Assembly (NCBI GenBank): GCA_016937855.1
Contig: JAFGVU010000164.1
Span: 1-53,333 of the forward strand
Source of the DNA: Bacteroidales bacterium
GTDB taxonomy: Bacteria; Bacteroidota; Bacteroidia; Bacteroidales; ML635J-15
DNA: 53,333 nt
Direction: 5' to 3'
A model generated the notes under the pieces. The model saw only the letters and a program-made list of their open reading frames with translations. It made no database searches and was not told the DNA's origin. Shown here in pieces: positions 10,431 through 19,604 of the stretch (position 1 is the first letter of the stretch; each line of letters opens with the position of its first letter). Position numbers and translations under genes: made by a program.

Positions 10431-10438
10431 CAAACATA
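10431..10438 (-). promoter_or_regulatory. Candidate -7 box (TATGTTTG) for the TPR regulator
   Basis: TAnnTTTG match 29 bp upstream of the ATG at 10402. No good -33 element was seen. It overlaps the region just after the terminator of the M16 gene. Confidence 0.35.
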
Positions 10439-10441
10439 ATC

Positions 10442-10477
10442 AAAAAAAAAACCGCTCGAAATTTTCAAACGGTTTTT
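10442..10477 (-). terminator. Rho-independent terminator of the M16 peptidase gene
   Basis: Arms AAAAAACCG (10445-10453) and CGGTTTTTT (10469-10477) pair around a short inner GAA/TTC stem. Read on the minus strand, the hairpin is followed by nine T residues. It lies 40 bp after the M16 stop codon. Confidence 0.75.
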
Positions 10478-10517
10478 TATATTATTTTAAGATGCTAATT
10501 GTGTGATAAACAAATTG

Positions 10518-13322
10518 CTATTCTTTTTCCGGTAATAATTTTACTTTCAAATACGACTCAGTATTTAAGTATTTTTTAGCTGCTGCTTTCATACTTTCAA
10601 TAGTGATTTTGTTTACATTTTCGAGATATGAATTATAGTCTTCAACTGACATTGTTCCTGATTCAACCTCCATTAACAATCGTTTCCAGTAAGAGTTTTC
10701 TTTAACATTCGTTTCGAATTCTCTTTTTTCTTTTTCAACAACTTTTTGAATGTCTTTATCTGCAATGCCGTCAGTTTTCATGCTTTCAACGATGTCAAAT
10801 ATTTTACCTACTAACTCTTCTTCTCTTTCGGGATCGCAACTAAAGAAAATAGAAACATTATAGTTTTCGTAAGGAATATTTGAGCTTGATGGATATGCTC
10901 CAATAGAGTAAACTCCACTTTCTTTTTCTCTTATTTCTTCTAACAGTCTGGTAGATAGGATTTTACAAATAGCATCCAACTCAAGTCTGTTCTCAGCAGT
11001 ATATTCCATGTCGCCGTGGAAAGCAATAATTTCTACACATTTTGGATCTTTGCCTCTATAAACAGTTTTTTCAACAACACCTTTTGGTGGGCGAATACCT
11101 AAGTCAGTAAAGTTTTCCGGACGATTAACATTAGGAAGCGAACCCAAATATTGTTCGATTAGTGTTTTCGCTTGTTTTTTATCGATATTTCCAACAAAAT
11201 AAAATGTAAAGTCTGATGGATTTCCAAAACGCTGTTTGTATATGTAACGTACTCTATTATAATCGACCTGATCTAACATTTCGGGAGTAACAGGTTGTCT
11301 GCGTGGATGACAAGAGCTAAGTGTCCAGCGAAGAGTGTCCTGCCAAGCTGATTGTGGGTCAAGCATAGAGTTTTCCAACATGCCTTTTTCTTTGTTTATA
11401 AAAGATGCTGTTGCTGATTTCGTAACCTTTGGATTTGTAAAAGAAACATGAATCATCTGTAGTAACGTTTCGAAATCCTCTACCGAGCTGCTTCCCGATA
11501 ATCCTTCGCTTGTTTCACTGATATATGGTCTTAGGTAAACATTTTTCCCTGACATATATTTTGTTAATTCAGATTTATCAAATTCTCCCATTCCGCTTTC
11601 ATCAGATATGCTTGCGGCATATTTTCCATTGATGTCGTCTTGTGCTTCATAAAGAGAATAACCGCCTTTACTTTTTGCTTCGAATAGAATTTCGTCGTCT
11701 TTAAAATCGGTTGATTTAATTACAACTTTAATCCCGTTTTTTAGAGTCCAGGTTTCATAATCGAGGTCTTTATTTTTTGCTTTTTTTGCAACTTTTCCTT
11801 TTGCAGGTATTTCGCTAATCAGAGGTTTATCTGACACTTTATCTACATAAGCATCAACAGTTTTAGAGTTAGCGTCTTGATACATTGCTAAAATTTCATC
11901 TTCGTTTGGAATCACAACACCTTCTTTTTCCGGTGCCATAACTACAATAACCACATTTTCGTCAATTATCATTTTTGCAGCAAACTCATTAACTTCTGCA
12001 AGAGTAATTTCTGGGATATACTTTTTAAACAACTCATACTCATATTCGATACCCGGATATGGATTGTGAGGTGGTAAAAAGTTAGCTTTATATTCTTCAA
12101 CATAGCTTTCCGATTTTTGCTTATCTCTTTCGTTGTACATTTTTTCTATGTTTTTCAAAAGATTAGCTTTTTCTCTTTCGAGTTCGGTAGCTGTAAACCC
12201 ATGCTGATCCATTCTTTGATTCTCTTCAACTAAAGCTTTAAGAGTTTTTTCGATGTCGTTGTTTTGAACAATACCAATGCTTAAGAAAACAGCTTTTGGA
12301 CCAATAAAATCGGTATATGCACCAAAACCTTGTGCAAATGGAGGATTTTCCTGAAGGGTAAGTTCAGCTAGTCGATTTGAGAGCATAGAACTTAACAACA
12401 TAGAAATAATATCTTCGCGATAATCTGCAACAGTTTCAGTTGCTTTAGATGGATGTTTGTAAAAAATCTCAACCATACTTACAGGAGATTCTGGATCTGT
12501 AGCAACACAAACCAAAGTTTCTTTATGATCAGGAATGTCAGCTAGAAATCGTTCTCTTGGGTTTTCGTGTTTTGGTATCTGAGAAAATTGCTTGATAACT
12601 TTTTGCTCCATTTCTTTTGCATCAAAATCGCCAACAACAACCACTGCCATTAAATCGGGACGATACCAATCTCTGTAAAATCTTCTTAAAGCTTCCGGAT
12701 CACAATTATCAACAACATCCATTGTTCCAATTGGAAGTCTTTCGGCATATAATGAGTTATGAAACAAAACACTTAAAAACTTACGTTGCATTCTATCCAT
12801 TGCCCCTTGTCCCATACGCCATTCTTCGTGAATAACACCACGCTCAGCGTCAATTTCTTCGGTTTCCAGCGAAAGTTGCGAAGCCCAATCAAAAAGAACA
12901 AGTAATCCTTTGTCAACATACTCTGCACTGTCTGTTGGAACTTTTATCCCATATACTGTTTCGTCAAAACTTGTATATGCATTAACTTCTGGTCCAAACT
13001 TCATCCCTAGCGATTCCAAATACTCTATCAAATCGTGTTTTGGAAAGTTTTTTGAACCATTAAAGGCCATGTGCTCTGTAAAGTGGGCTAATCCAAGTTG
13101 ATCCTCGTCTTCCAAAATAGAACCTGCATGAACAACAAGTGTAAATTCAGCTCGCTTTTCCGGAGTTGCATTAGATCTAATATAATACTTCATCCCATTA
13201 TCCAAAGTACCAGTAATAACGTTGGGGTCGTTTGGCAATTTGTCTGTTAGCTCTAGCCCTTGAGCAAATAAACTCCCAACACTAATTAATAATGTCAGCA
13301 GTATAAAACTAAATTTTTTCAT
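10518..13322 (-). CDS. M16 (insulinase/pitrilysin-like) zinc metallopeptidase, periplasmic (934 aa)
   Basis: A zinc endopeptidase with the duplicated M16 fold. A signal peptide (MKKFSFILLTLLISVGSLFAQ) places it in the periplasm or outer envelope. The inverted zinc motif HFTEH is at 80-84, and the third ligand Glu is E160 in EIDAERGVIHEEW, 76 residues on, as the family requires. The first M16 half covers about 35-480. A linker rich in Lys follows, then the second, inactive half at about 515-930 (YFVGNIDKKQAKTLIEQYLGSLP). Length ~930 residues is usual for Bacteroidota PqqL-like M16 enzymes. A strong terminator follows, and a TATTTTTG box precedes it, so it is probably monocistronic. The natural substrate is unknown. 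Turnover of exported peptides is a reasonable inference. Confidence 0.93.
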   Translation of the reverse strand: MKKFSFILLTLLISVGSLFAQGLELTDKLPNDPNVITGTLDNGMKYYIRSNATPEKRAEFTLVVHAGSILEDEDQLGLAHFTEHMAFNGSKNFPKHDLIEYLESLGMKFGPEVNAYTSFDETVYGIKVPTDSAEYVDKGLLVLFDWASQLSLETEEIDAERGVIHEEWRMGQGAMDRMQRKFLSVLFHNSLYAERLPIGTMDVVDNCDPEALRRFYRDWYRPDLMAVVVVGDFDAKEMEQKVIKQFSQIPKHENPRERFLADIPDHKETLVCVATDPESPVSMVEIFYKHPSKATETVADYREDIISMLLSSMLSNRLAELTLQENPPFAQGFGAYTDFIGPKAVFLSIGIVQNNDIEKTLKALVEENQRMDQHGFTATELEREKANLLKNIEKMYNERDKQKSESYVEEYKANFLPPHNPYPGIEYEYELFKKYIPEITLAEVNEFAAKMIIDENVVIVVMAPEKEGVVIPNEDEILAMYQDANSKTVDAYVDKVSDKPLISEIPAKGKVAKKAKNKDLDYETWTLKNGIKVVIKSTDFKDDEILFEAKSKGGYSLYEAQDDINGKYAASISDESGMGEFDKSELTKYMSGKNVYLRPYISETSEGLSGSSSVEDFETLLQMIHVSFTNPKVTKSATASFINKEKGMLENSMLDPQSAWQDTLRWTLSSCHPRRQPVTPEMLDQVDYNRVRYIYKQRFGNPSDFTFYFVGNIDKKQAKTLIEQYLGSLPNVNRPENFTDLGIRPPKGVVEKTVYRGKDPKCVEIIAFHGDMEYTAENRLELDAICKILSTRLLEEIREKESGVYSIGAYPSSSNIPYENYNVSIFFSCDPEREEELVGKIFDIVESMKTDGIADKDIQKVVEKEKREFETNVKENSYWKRLLMEVESGTMSVEDYNSYLENVNKITIESMKAAAKKYLNTESYLKVKLLPEKE

Positions 13323-13353
13323 AATACTTAATTTGATTTTAAAATTTTGAAAA

Positions 13354-13361
13354 CAAAAATA
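13354..13361 (-). promoter_or_regulatory. Candidate -7 box (TATTTTTG) for the M16 peptidase gene
   Basis: TAnnTTTG match 31 bp upstream of the ATG at 13322. No clear -33 element. Confidence 0.35.
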
Positions 13362-13499
13362 TAAATATTATTAACGTAAAGTCTATTATACTTGTATTAA
13401 TGCTTAAAATTTTGTTAAACTCTAACACAGATCAAAACTTTTTATAATAAGCGTCGGTAGAATGTGGATTATTGGCACAGTATAAATAAAGAATTTTTC

Positions 13500-13507
13500 T
13501 ATTTTTG
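13500..13507 (+). promoter_or_regulatory. Candidate -7 box (TATTTTTG) for asnS
   Basis: TAnnTTTG match 22 bp upstream of the ATG at 13530. It argues against a start at 13464, which would lie upstream of the promoter. Confidence 0.4.
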
Positions 13508-13529
13508 CATTCTAAAAATATTATCAAAA

Positions 13530-14972
13530 ATGAAAAGGACAAAAATTATTGATATCCTAAAGTCTGTTGACTACGGAAGAGAAACCTTGGTAATGGGTTG
13601 GGTAAGAACAAAACGTGTTAGCAAGAATGTTTGCTTTATTGCGCTAAATGATGGTTCAACAATTAATAATTTGCAGATCGTTGTTGATGTAAATCCCGAA
13701 ATAGAAGAGATTCTTGCAAAAATTCATACAGGTGCATCTGTTTCAGTTCTAGGAAAAACAGTTGAGTCAATGGGTAGTGGTCAAAGTACGGAGTTACAAT
13801 GTTTAAAGCTCGAAGTCTTAGGACAAGCAAACCCCGATGAGTATCCTTTGCAACCAAAACGTCATAGTTTAGAGTTTTTGCGCGAAATAGCACATTTGCG
13901 TTTTAGAACTAATACATTTGGAGCTGTTTTTCGCATCAGACATGCAATGACTTTCGCCATTCACAAGTTTTTTAATGACAAAGGTTTTTATAACATACAC
14001 TCTCCTATTATTACGGGATCAGATGCCGAAGGTGCCGGTGAAATGTTTCATGTTACAACTTTAAATATTGATAATCCACCACGAACAGAAGATAAAAAGG
14101 TGGACTACTCTCAAGACTTTTTTGGGAAACAAACAAATCTCACAGTATCAGGACAGTTGGAAGCAGAGTTAGCAGCTTTAGCGCTTTCGGAGGTTTATAC
14201 TTTTGGACCAACATTTCGTGCCGAAAATTCTAATACTGCTCGTCATCTGGCCGAGTTTTGGATGATTGAACCTGAAATGGCCTTTTACGACATCAACGAT
14301 GACATGGATTTAGCAGAGGAAATGTTGCAGTATCTTGTTAAGTATGCATTGGATAATTGTCGCGAAGATCTTGAGTTCCTTGCTAAACGTCGTGCAGAGG
14401 AGCAAAAACAAAAGCCTCAAAACGAACGCGACGAAATGGAGCTTATCGAAAGATTGGAATTTGTAATAAATAATAAATTTGAACGACTTACTTATACTGA
14501 GGCAATAGACATTCTAAAGGAATCAAAGCCAAATAAAAAAGGACAATTTGTTTATCCGGTAAACGACTGGGGAACAGATTTGCAAAGCGAACACGAAAGA
14601 TATCTTGTAGAAAAGCACTTTAAAAAACCGGTAATTTTAACAAACTATCCAAAGGAAATAAAAGCTTTTTATATGAAGCAAAACGATGATGGTAAAACTG
14701 TTAGAGCGATGGATGTTTTATTCCCACAAATTGGAGAAATTATTGGAGGTTCGCAACGCGAAGAAAACTATGACAAGTTATATAGCCGGATTAAAGAACT
14801 GGATATTCCAGAAGAAGAGATGTGGTGGTATCTCGAAACCAGAAAGTTTGGAAGTGTGCCGCATAGTGGCTTTGGGCTTGGTTTCGAGAGATTAATGTTG
14901 TTTGTTACCGGAATGAGCAATATTCGTGACGTCATACCATTTCCACGTACTCCAAAAAATGCAGAATTTTAG
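13530..14972 (+). CDS. asnS: Asparaginyl-tRNA synthetase
   Basis: A class IIb aminoacyl-tRNA synthetase that charges tRNA-Asn with asparagine using ATP. The start is set at [12 protein letters not shown] longer frame from 13464 lies upstream of the probable promoter. An N-terminal OB-fold anticodon-binding domain (~1-110, [22 protein letters not shown]) is followed by the catalytic domain. Class II motif 2 is seen as [22 protein letters not shown], listed here in part (residues ~235-257), and motif 3 as [12 protein letters not shown] near the C-terminus. The protein ends in [11 protein letters not shown] as in other AsnRS and differs from AspRS in the TARH signature. Length 480 aa; the extra segment at ~295-345 rich in Glu/Lys is often present in Bacteroidota AsnRS. 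rpoN begins 49 bp downstream with its own candidate promoter. Confidence 0.97.
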   Translation: MKRTKIIDILKSVDYGRETLVMGWVRTKRVSKNVCFIALNDGSTINNLQIVVDVNPEIEEILAKIHTGASVSVLGKTVESMGSGQSTELQCLKLEVLGQANPDEYPLQPKRHSLEFLREIAHLRFRTNTFGAVFRIRHAMTFAIHKFFNDKGFYNIHSPIITGSDAEGAGEMFHVTTLNIDNPPRTEDKKVDYSQDFFGKQTNLTVSGQLEAELAALALSEVYTFGPTFRAENSNTARHLAEFWMIEPEMAFYDINDDMDLAEEMLQYLVKYALDNCREDLEFLAKRRAEEQKQKPQNERDEMELIERLEFVINNKFERLTYTEAIDILKESKPNKKGQFVYPVNDWGTDLQSEHERYLVEKHFKKPVILTNYPKEIKAFYMKQNDDGKTVRAMDVLFPQIGEIIGGSQREENYDKLYSRIKELDIPEEEMWWYLETRKFGSVPHSGFGLGFERLMLFVTGMSNIRDVIPFPRTPKNAEF

Positions 14973-14995
14973 TACCTGGATATTTATTTTTTTTG

Positions 14996-15003
14996 TATTT
15001 TTG
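14996..15003 (+). promoter_or_regulatory. Candidate -7 box (TATTTTTG) for rpoN
   Basis: TAnnTTTG match in the 49-bp gap between asnS and rpoN, 18 bp before the rpoN ATG. It suggests rpoN and the genes after it can be transcribed separately from asnS. Confidence 0.4.
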
Positions 15004-15021
15004 AAGTAAGAGAAATTTGAT

Positions 15022-16479
15022 ATGTTAAAACAGAATTTACAGCAGAAACTTCTGCAAAAATTGTCGCCCCAGCAGATACAGATGATAAAACTGTTGGAGT
15101 TGCCGACATTGCAGTTGGAGCAGAGAATCAAGAAAGAGCTTGAAGAAAATCCTGCTTTGGATGAAGGTAGCGATAACGATGACGAATACTCTGCTGAAGA
15201 AATTCAGGATAACGACGATGCTCAGAACGACGATGATGATGAATTCTCATTTGAGGAATATATTGGCGATGACGACGAAATTCCTTCTTATAAATTAAAT
15301 ACAAATAATTACTCTAAAGACGACGAACAAAGAGACATCCCATTTTCCTCCGCAAAATCGTTTCACGAACATCTTAGCGACCAACTTATGCTAAAAGATG
15401 TAACTGAAAAAGAAAAGCTCCTGGCAGTTTTTATTATTGGAAATATTGATGAAGATGGATATTTAAGACGGGAGCTTGAAGCTATTGTTGACGATATTGC
15501 CTTCTCGCAAAATATGGAAGTCGAAGAAGAAGAATTACGCAGAGTCTTAGAGGTTGTTCAGGATCTTGACCCTGCCGGTGTTGGTGCTCAAAACCTTCAG
15601 GAATGCCTGATGTTACAGCTCGAAAGAAAAGAAAATCTTACCGAAGAAGTTGAGCTAGCAAAAAGAATAATTGGAGGGTGTTTTGATGAGTTTACGAAAA
15701 AGCATTATACAAAAATAATGTCGAAATGTAGTATCGATGAGGTACAACTAAAAGGGGCAATTGATTTAATACTAAAACTTAATCCAAAGCCCGGAAGCTC
15801 GTTTGGTGAACCTCAAACTCGTTCGTTGCAGGCAATAATACCCGACTTCATACTCGATATAGTCGATGGAAAAATCGAGATAAGTTTAAACTCCCGAAAT
15901 GCTCCTGAGCTTAAAATTAGTCGTAGTTTCCATCAAATGATGGAAGATTATGCAAGAAATAAAAATGCAAATAAATCTGATAAAGAGGCGCTTACTTTTA
16001 TAAAACAAAAATTAGACTCTGCTAAATGGTTTATAGATGCAATTGTACAAAGACAAAACACTCTTTTATTTAGTATGAATGCAATTGCGGAATTTCAGAA
16101 AAATTTCTTTCTCTCAGGCGACGAAACAGATCTTAAACCAATGATTCTTAAAGATATTGCCGAAATTACAAACCTTGATATTTCAACAATTTCCAGAGTA
16201 GCAAATAGTAAATATGTTGCCACACCTTACGGTAACTATTCCCTTAAGTACTTTTTTAGCGAAGGAATGCAAACAGAATCGGGCGAAGAGGTGTCAACTC
16301 GCGAAATCAAGCAAATTCTTAAAGATTGTATAGCCGAAGAAAGTAAATCAAAACCTCTTACTGATGATAAACTTGCCGAAATCCTAAAAACTAAGGGTTA
16401 TCAAATTGCAAGACGAACTGTTGCTAAATACAGAGAACAACTTGATATTCCTGTGGCAAGATTAAGAAAGGAGTTGTAA
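15022..16479 (+). CDS. rpoN: RNA polymerase sigma-54 factor
   Basis: Alternative sigma factor that needs AAA+ activators and recognises -24/-12 promoters. Region I at the N-terminus is canonical (LKQNLQQKLLQKLSPQQIQMI, with LPTLQLEQRIKKELEENPAL). Region II (~50-100) is unusually acidic, with runs of Asp and Glu. The core-binding domain spans about 115-300 (QDLDPAGVGAQNLQECL), an HTH lies at ~370-395 (LDISTISRVANSKYVATPYG), and the RpoN box ARRTVAKYRE is at 463-472. The protein is full length at 485 aa. The stop TAA shares its last base with the ATG of the next gene. No enhancer-binding activator gene is visible in this window. Confidence 0.97.
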   Translation: MLKQNLQQKLLQKLSPQQIQMIKLLELPTLQLEQRIKKELEENPALDEGSDNDDEYSAEEIQDNDDAQNDDDDEFSFEEYIGDDDEIPSYKLNTNNYSKDDEQRDIPFSSAKSFHEHLSDQLMLKDVTEKEKLLAVFIIGNIDEDGYLRRELEAIVDDIAFSQNMEVEEEELRRVLEVVQDLDPAGVGAQNLQECLMLQLERKENLTEEVELAKRIIGGCFDEFTKKHYTKIMSKCSIDEVQLKGAIDLILKLNPKPGSSFGEPQTRSLQAIIPDFILDIVDGKIEISLNSRNAPELKISRSFHQMMEDYARNKNANKSDKEALTFIKQKLDSAKWFIDAIVQRQNTLLFSMNAIAEFQKNFFLSGDETDLKPMILKDIAEITNLDISTISRVANSKYVATPYGNYSLKYFFSEGMQTESGEEVSTREIKQILKDCIAEESKSKPLTDDKLAEILKTKGYQIARRTVAKYREQLDIPVARLRKEL

Positions 16480-17102
16480 TGCAAAAATCAGGAGCTTTAG
16501 AAACTATTGCGCGTATCACCGGTTATGTTTTCCATCCTTTACTAATGGCAAGTGTTGCAGTTATTGTTTTGTTTAATTCCGGCCATTACTTAAGTGTTGT
16601 TAATGCAAATATTCGCGATGTAATATATTCCATTTTTATTATTTTGACCTTTGTTTTGCCTGCATTGTTTATTCCGGTTTTATACTATTTTAAAGTAATA
16701 TCAAGCATCGAAACTCAAATAAAAAAAGAAAAACTTATCCCGCTAATGAGCGTGATTATTATTTATGCTCTTGCGTACTATTTTATGCAGAAAGTCAGTA
16801 TGCCCGCAATATTGCTAAAAGTAATTGCCGCATCAATTGCAAGTATGATAGTTTATTTTGTTATTCTTTTTTTCTGGAATATTAGCATACACCTTTCGGC
16901 CTTAGGAGGATTATTGGGTTTTGTCATTTATCTGGGAATAAACAGTAATCTAAACGTTCTGCTAACAGGATTTTTGGTTATCATTGTTAGCGGAATTGTT
17001 GCATCAGCTCAATTATTCTTGCAAAGACACAACCCGGCTCAGGTTTATGTCGGATTTATTACGGGGCTTATGGTAGTTTATTTATCAATGTGGATTTTGT
17101 AG
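16479..17102 (+). CDS. PAP2-like integral membrane protein (207 aa)
   Basis: A polytopic inner-membrane protein with about six hydrophobic segments. Its layout resembles the PAP2 phosphatase superfamily: a basic loop (ETQIKKEKLIPLM), then NISIHLSALGGLLGF in the place of the PAP2 SxxH motif, and RHNPAQVYVGFITG near the C-terminus in the place of the third motif. Key PAP2 residues are only partly matched, so activity on a lipid phosphate is uncertain. It starts within the rpoN stop codon (TAATG) and is followed 2 bp later by the next gene, so it belongs to one transcription unit with rpoN. Alternative reading: a catalytically inactive member of the family. Confidence 0.75.
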   Translation: MQKSGALETIARITGYVFHPLLMASVAVIVLFNSGHYLSVVNANIRDVIYSIFIILTFVLPALFIPVLYYFKVISSIETQIKKEKLIPLMSVIIIYALAYYFMQKVSMPAILLKVIAASIASMIVYFVILFFWNISIHLSALGGLLGFVIYLGINSNLNVLLTGFLVIIVSGIVASAQLFLQRHNPAQVYVGFITGLMVVYLSMWIL

Positions 17103-17104
17103 CG

Positions 17105-17365
17105 ATGTGGTTTATTAAATTTATAATAGTTTTACTAATTTTATACCTCTTTGGTCATTTGATGTTCAGATATGTTATCCCATGGTTGCTCAAACGATGG
17201 ATACGAAAAGCTGCTCAAAGAATGAACCCGGATTACCATAATCAAATGGAAAAAGATAAGAGAAAAGTTGGTGAAATAAATATTGACTATATACCAACAG
17301 AAAAGGATTCAAAAGACGACGATAAAGATGACGGTGAGTATGTTGATTATGAGGAAGTTAAATGA
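17105..17365 (+). CDS. DUF4834-like small membrane-anchored protein (86 aa)
   Basis: A short protein with one N-terminal hydrophobic helix (~4-22, FIKFIIVLLILYLFGHLMF), a basic stretch (LLKRWIRKAAQRM) and a charged tail ending in a D/E/K-rich run (KDSKDDDKDDGEYVDYEEV). This pattern fits the DUF4834 family, found in Bacteroidota. The ATG at 17105, just after the previous stop, is preferred over a GTG at 17090 that would overlap it. The stop overlaps the next start as ATGA. Function is unknown. The layout suggests an inner-membrane protein with a cytoplasmic acidic tail. Confidence 0.75.
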   Translation: MWFIKFIIVLLILYLFGHLMFRYVIPWLLKRWIRKAAQRMNPDYHNQMEKDKRKVGEINIDYIPTEKDSKDDDKDDGEYVDYEEVK

Positions 17366-18102
17366 AGACGATAAGAAAAATATTATATAAAATCCTTGGG
17401 CTGAAACAGTATTTGCGTATTGTTAGCAAATTGTATTTGAAATATATAGATAACGGATTTGGAAAAGAGAAGTATCACGAAATTCATTATCTGAGGACTA
17501 TTATTAAATCAGGATTCGTTTGTGTTGACATCGGCGCAAATCTAGGATATTATTCATACTTTTTGGCTAAGTTTTCCGGAAATGAAGGAAAAGTGTATGC
17601 TGTTGAACCGGTTCCGATTTTTGCTCAAATTTGGAAGAAAAATCTGAAAAAATATATTTCTAAACGATTAGTTTTATACCCATACGCACTTGGCGAATCT
17701 GAGAAAATTGTCGAAATGGGAATGCCTAGAGTTAATGGGGTTGTTCATCATGGCATGACAAAAGTTATTGATAATCAAGAAACTGAATTTGAAAAAACAT
17801 TTTCGGTGGAAATGAAAAATCCTGACTTATTATTTGAGCAAATTGAGAAAATCGATTTCATAAAAATTGATGTCGAAGGTTACGAAAGTATGGTTCTGGA
17901 AAATATGCAAAAAACAATAAAAAAGCACAAACCACTAATACAGTCTGAGCTTAGTGGAGTCGAAAACAGGAATAAATGTATTAGTATATTACAAAACTTG
18001 GGTTATAGTGCTTTTGTTCTTCAAAATGGCGAATTAATCCCTGCTGACAAAAATCTTATTGAAAATCACAATAATGACTTTTATTTTAAGTTTGATAATT
18101 AG
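17362..18102 (+). CDS. FkbM-family SAM-dependent methyltransferase (246 aa)
   Basis: A predicted O-methyltransferase. The SAM-binding motif I is clear at 53-65 (VCVDIGANLGYYS), followed by an acidic residue after the second strand (VYAVEPVP) and the FkbM hallmark FIKIDVEGYESMVLENM. Family members methylate sugars, glycans or lipid-linked groups. The acceptor here cannot be read from sequence. The N-terminal ~45 residues are basic and amphipathic, which may aid membrane association. The start overlaps the DUF4834-like gene by ATGA, so it is translated as part of the rpoN-linked unit. The next gene starts 29 bp downstream. Confidence 0.88.
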   Translation: MKTIRKILYKILGLKQYLRIVSKLYLKYIDNGFGKEKYHEIHYLRTIIKSGFVCVDIGANLGYYSYFLAKFSGNEGKVYAVEPVPIFAQIWKKNLKKYISKRLVLYPYALGESEKIVEMGMPRVNGVVHHGMTKVIDNQETEFEKTFSVEMKNPDLLFEQIEKIDFIKIDVEGYESMVLENMQKTIKKHKPLIQSELSGVENRNKCISILQNLGYSAFVLQNGELIPADKNLIENHNNDFYFKFDN

Positions 18103-18131
18103 TTTCAAACTTTTATGAATAAAACTTGATT

Positions 18132-19559
18132 ATGAAATACTTTATTTATATATCCATTGTTTTTTCTTTAGTTTTGGCTACTACTGATGGTTTTGCTCAC
18201 AAGCGTGCAAAATACAATGTTGTTATAGATACAGATGGTGGTGTTGATGACTTGAGAGCTCTAACTTACTTTATGGCTTCGCGGGATTTCAACATTAACG
18301 CAATTACTACTGTTGACGGAGTATTGCCACCAAAATTATCGGCACAATACGTCCAGGCATTGTGCTCATATTTTCATCATGATGGCATTAGAATCGGACA
18401 AGGAACTGAGTTTGGTGCATCAAAGAAATATTTTGATCATGCAATTCCGGTATGGCAAAATCTTTTTCCTGATATCTCTGAAGAAGTAAAGTTGAATTCT
18501 GTTGATTTACTGATTAGCTCAATTCAATCGGAAAATAAAAGAACCATTGTCGTTGCCATGGGACCACTAACAAATATTGCAGAGGCCTTGGCGAATAATC
18601 CTGAATTGTGTCCATTGATAGAAAATATATTGTGGTATTCCGACTATAATCAAAGTCCACAAGGATATAATTTTGAGCAAGACCAAAAAGCTTTTCATAC
18701 TTTACAAAATTTAAAAGTGCCTATTAAATGCGTACATTCTGCGGGCGAAAAGTATGAACAAAAATTTTTCAATGTTTTAACAGACATCGAAAACGTATAT
18801 ACAAAAGCAATTAATAAAGCTTTTGCTGAAACAAAATTTGTTGAAAATGCAATGTACTACTGGGATGAGTTTTTGCCGTTGTACTTATTATATCCAAGTA
18901 TGTTTAACGAAACAGTCGTTGCTGATTATATTCGTAAAATTTCCCCACAACCCAAAAACTATTTTGATGTATTGGTTACAGGAATTTTGAATTTTGACAA
19001 ACCCGATCAGGGGGTTAGTTTTAACGAAATCCCAACAAGTGGAGGAATGCTTCGCTCGGATGTTGCTTCTTTGTCAGATTCAATATTATTTTTACATGGA
19101 TATGCAGAATTTAAAATCATTTCTCTCACCAACGAAATTCATTCGCACATGGGAATTTACTCTATTTTAGGAGCAAAAACAGGGCTTCGTATTATGGAGT
19201 ATCTGCACGCAGGACTTGATGAGATTTTTTTAGTCTCCTTTGCAGGATATTATCCTCCTATTAGTTGCTTTAACGATGGATTGCAAGTTGGAACCGGGTC
19301 AACAATTGGCTATGGAACAATCGTGGTTGATGAATCTGCTAATAAATTTCCAGGGGTTTTAGTTAAATATAATGGTCGTGAAATTCTTTTCACTTTAAAA
19401 GATGAGGTTATTGCTGAAATTAAAAAAGATGTTGGATATCTCATAAAAACTTATGGACTTGAAAGCGAATTGTACTGGATTAAACTTCGAGAAATATCAA
19501 TAGAAAAGTATTGGTTAGGAATGAGCCGTTACGACATTCTGGATATTGAGGAAAAATAA
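18132..19559 (+). CDS. Exported nucleoside hydrolase fused to an FmdE-like domain (475 aa)
   Basis: Two domains follow a signal peptide (MKYFIYISIVFSLVLATTDGFA). Residues ~28-310 form an inosine/uridine nucleoside ribohydrolase domain. The Ca-binding DTDGGVDD is present at its start, GPLTNIAEAL lies in the middle, and NFEQDQKAF sits where the family has an N...DPEA motif. The usual catalytic HD pair is replaced by WD in AMYYWDEFLPLYLLYP. Residues ~325-440 resemble the FmdE family (subunit E of formylmethanofuran dehydrogenase): IHSHMGIYSILGAKTGLRI in place of HxCPGxxxGxR, then CFNDGLQVGTGSTIGYG. The Cys of HCPG is lost and TGC has become TGS, so a metal site would be weakened. The start is ATG at 18132; a TTG lies two codons upstream. 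Substrate and the reason for the fusion are unknown. Confidence 0.82.
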   Translation: MKYFIYISIVFSLVLATTDGFAHKRAKYNVVIDTDGGVDDLRALTYFMASRDFNINAITTVDGVLPPKLSAQYVQALCSYFHHDGIRIGQGTEFGASKKYFDHAIPVWQNLFPDISEEVKLNSVDLLISSIQSENKRTIVVAMGPLTNIAEALANNPELCPLIENILWYSDYNQSPQGYNFEQDQKAFHTLQNLKVPIKCVHSAGEKYEQKFFNVLTDIENVYTKAINKAFAETKFVENAMYYWDEFLPLYLLYPSMFNETVVADYIRKISPQPKNYFDVLVTGILNFDKPDQGVSFNEIPTSGGMLRSDVASLSDSILFLHGYAEFKIISLTNEIHSHMGIYSILGAKTGLRIMEYLHAGLDEIFLVSFAGYYPPISCFNDGLQVGTGSTIGYGTIVVDESANKFPGVLVKYNGREILFTLKDEVIAEIKKDVGYLIKTYGLESELYWIKLREISIEKYWLGMSRYDILDIEEK

Positions 19560-19604
19560 TTTGCAAAAATTCGAAATCACAAGGTTAATCGCCAATATTT
19601 CTAA

